This document shows, piece by piece, positions 62,440 to 64,000 of a DNA stretch of 64,000 bases. How positions within the stretch are numbered: position 1 is the first letter of the stretch; each line of letters opens with the position of its first letter. The stretch is from Chitinophagales bacterium (GTDB taxonomy: Bacteria > Bacteroidota > Bacteroidia > Chitinophagales > Chitinophagaceae): contig JAJPKJ010000036.1 in NCBI GenBank assembly GCA_021323755.1, positions 204,813 through 268,812 on the forward strand, read 5' to 3'. The notes below the pieces were generated by a model, which saw only the letters and a program-made list of their open reading frames with translations, did not search any database and was not told where the DNA came from. The position numbers were made by a program, and so were the translations under genes.

Positions 62440-63147
62440 TTACAAAATAAATTTATCCGGATTAGGGACGAAGTTGAGGAAGGATTTAAAATCGGCTTTA
62501 TATTTTTTCTTATCTAACTTATAATAGAATGCTCCTTTTTTTGAATTGAGTTTATCTTTCTGTTTTTGTTTTATTAACAACCCGGTTGATAACACTTTTC
62601 TGCTGAAATTACGATTATCAAAAACTGTATCATAAACACCTTCGTATAAGCTTTGCAATTGCGGAATTGTAAATTTTTCAGGAAGCAATTCAAACAAAAT
62701 TGGATGAAACGCAGCTTTATACCGCAATTGTTTTTTTGCAAGCTCTACCATTTCATCATGATCAAAAATCAGTTTCGGCTTATTTTTTAATAAAAACCAT
62801 TCTGCATGATAATCTGCATTGATCTGCTTCTCATATTCATGAATATCAATTAACGCGGAGTAAGCAATGGAAACCGTTCGTTCAACGGGATCTCTATCCG
62901 GTCTTCCAAATGTATGCAGCTGCTCCATGTACACTCCTTCAATTCCGGTGAGCTTCTTTAACACCCTGTTTGCGGCATCTTCCGGGCTCTCCTGTTGCTG
63001 CACAAATCCGCCCATCAGGCTCCATTTATTTTTTTCAGGTTTAATAGCCCGGTGCACCAAAAGCAATTTCATATCATGTCCATCAAATCCGAAAATGATA
63101 CAGTCAACGGCAAAAAGAATATGTTTTTGTAAAGGATAGCGATTCAT
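62440..63147 (-). CDS. Nudix-fold transcription regulator (NrtR/AraR-like)
   Basis: 235 residues. Residues 8-135 are a Nudix domain, but the catalytic box is broken: GGFVQQQESPEDAANRVLKKLTGI-like positions 46-69 keep the glycines, while the REUxEE glutamates are replaced (NRVLKK). Residues 140-215 are a winged-helix-like DNA-binding part (FTIPQLQSLYEGVYD, then FSRKVL). This combination is that of the NrtR family; in Bacteroides the arabinose regulator AraR is of this kind. It probably senses a nucleotide sugar or ADP-ribose-like ligand without hydrolysing it (family knowledge). It is divergent from the HAD gene across 133 nt, which may be its target. Confidence 0.85.
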   Translation of the reverse strand: MNRYPLQKHILFAVDCIIFGFDGHDMKLLLVHRAIKPEKNKWSLMGGFVQQQESPEDAANRVLKKLTGIEGVYMEQLHTFGRPDRDPVERTVSIAYSALIDIHEYEKQINADYHAEWFLLKNKPKLIFDHDEMVELAKKQLRYKAAFHPILFELLPEKFTIPQLQSLYEGVYDTVFDNRNFSRKVLSTGLLIKQKQKDKLNSKKGAFYYKLDKKKYKADFKSFLNFVPNPDKFIL

Positions 63148-63280
63148 GTATAGCAGCTTAGTTTTGGGATCTTTATTTTCTAACTTTCTTATTATTAAAT
63201 ATTAATTTTCAATTATCCATTATGAATGTAGTATTTTTTTATTTTCGGCAAATACTTTACTCAAAATTTATTAATGTAAA

Positions 63281-63946
63281 ATGAACATTTATCCCACCGC
63301 CATTATATTCGATTTGAATGGAACAATGATTGACGATATGCATTACCATGCAAATGCATGGTTCGACATTTTAACCAAAGACCTGAAAGCAAAAATGACT
63401 TATGACGATGTAAAAAAACAGATGTACGGAAAAAATGAAGAGTTATTAATCAGGGTTTTCGGAAAAGATCATTTTACAAAACAGCAAATGGATGAAATTT
63501 CCATAGAAAAAGAAAAACGATACCAACGGGCCTTTCTTCCTGAATTAAAATTAATAAACGGGTTAGATGAAATGCTCAAAAAAGCATACGAGAAAAATAT
63601 TTTGATGGCGATTGCTTCCGCTGCAATTCCTTTTAATATCAATTTCGTGTTGGATAATCTCCACATTCGAAAATATTTTTCCGCAATTGTAAGTGCAGAT
63701 GATGTTGCCATTAGCAAACCAAATCCGGAAGTTTTTACAAAAGCAGCAAAATTAATCGGAGTCGAATCAAAAGATTGTATTGTTTTTGAAGATGCACCCA
63801 AGGGCGTGGAATCCGCAGCCAATGCGGAAATGAAAGCGATAGTCATAACCACAACACACCAGGAAAATGAATTCACTGAATATAACAATGTGATTGCCTT
63901 TGTGAAAGATTATTCGGATGATCGATTGAAGCAAATTATTAATTAG
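63281..63946 (+). CDS. HAD-family hydrolase, beta-phosphoglucomutase-like
   Basis: 221 residues. Motif I is FDLNGTMID (10-18) with nucleophile Asp11; the usual second Asp (DxD) is Asn13. A helical cap follows (about 18-85), motif II is in AIASAA, motif III Lys in SKPNPEVF, motif IV in FEDAPKGVESA. By overall pattern it belongs to the PGMB/phosphatase subfamily I. The Asn in place of the general acid-base Asp makes phosphatase or mutase activity uncertain. Divergent from the Nudix regulator. The 54 nt after it to the window end show no gene. Confidence 0.85.
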   Translation: MNIYPTAIIFDLNGTMIDDMHYHANAWFDILTKDLKAKMTYDDVKKQMYGKNEELLIRVFGKDHFTKQQMDEISIEKEKRYQRAFLPELKLINGLDEMLKKAYEKNILMAIASAAIPFNINFVLDNLHIRKYFSAIVSADDVAISKPNPEVFTKAAKLIGVESKDCIVFEDAPKGVESAANAEMKAIVITTTHQENEFTEYNNVIAFVKDYSDDRLKQIIN

Positions 63947-64000
63947 ATTAAGCCAAGTTTCAGACTTACTAATTGCAAACCCTCAATTATGGAATTATGA

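Noticed and set aside
1..64000. CRISPR array, rRNA or tRNA genes
   Set aside because: No regularly spaced identical repeats with unique spacers and no rRNA or tRNA signature were recognised on either strand. The 54-bp periodicity at 22,000-22,400 is coding repetition of the solenoid protein.

Overview
The window looks like a chromosomal segment of a Bacteroidota bacterium, most likely a Chitinophagaceae-type soil or freshwater organism. The reasons are AT-rich DNA, start codons without Shine-Dalgarno sequences, a Bacteroidota-type -7 element (TAnnTTTG), large arrays of double-length FtsX/MacB permeases, NtrC-type regulators paired with transport operons, and a kdp operon with a split KdpD. 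The genus assignment is inference. No rRNA, tRNA, CRISPR array or transposase was seen.

Region 1 (1-45,127, all genes on the minus strand). A periplasmic adaptor (44796-43543) and an ABC ATPase (43379-42702) are followed by sixteen complete FtsX/MacB-like permease genes of 786-810 codons and a seventeenth cut by the left edge. One DUF4097-like beta-solenoid protein sits among them. The permeases fall by eye into subgroups: A (genes at 1151, 19119, 40201), B (left-edge gene, 11505, 13957, 25292, 30145, 32654, 35205) and D (3884, 6499, 9035, 16634, 22842, 27727, 37660). Their periplasmic domains differ strongly, but the last 95 residues align without a gap in all sixteen. No second ATPase is present, so a shared ATPase is the simplest reading.

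A regulatory block of about 100 bp upstream of the adaptor (44921-45020) recurs ungapped upstream of the permease at 1151-3556 (3676-3775). Each copy carries two direct repeats of GTTCGTTTTTGATACA spaced 22 bp apart, at almost the same distance from the start codon. A divergent NtrC-type regulator and its histidine kinase (45128-47819) flank the first copy and probably control both.

Region 2 (47,843-53,143). A small exported hypothetical protein is followed by a three-gene plus-strand operon. It encodes a PuuA/GlnA4-type glutamine synthetase homologue, an iron-dependent alcohol dehydrogenase, and a fusion of a PuuD-type gamma-glutamyl hydrolase with an aldehyde dehydrogenase. Together they fit a gamma-glutamylated route for an amino alcohol such as ethanolamine: ligation to glutamate, alcohol to aldehyde, aldehyde to acid, release of glutamate.

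Region 3 (53,277-62,435). An NtrC-type regulator precedes a 28-residue membrane peptide, kdpF, kdpA, kdpB and kdpC. After a terminator-like hairpin come a KdpD sensor without its kinase and a separate HAMP/PAS histidine kinase. This is a potassium uptake system with sigma-54-type control in place of KdpE.

Region 4 (62,440-64,000). A Nudix-fold transcription regulator and a divergent HAD-family hydrolase end the window. A small family of intergenic hairpin repeats occurs at least four times (6422, 16483, 21624, 59484).
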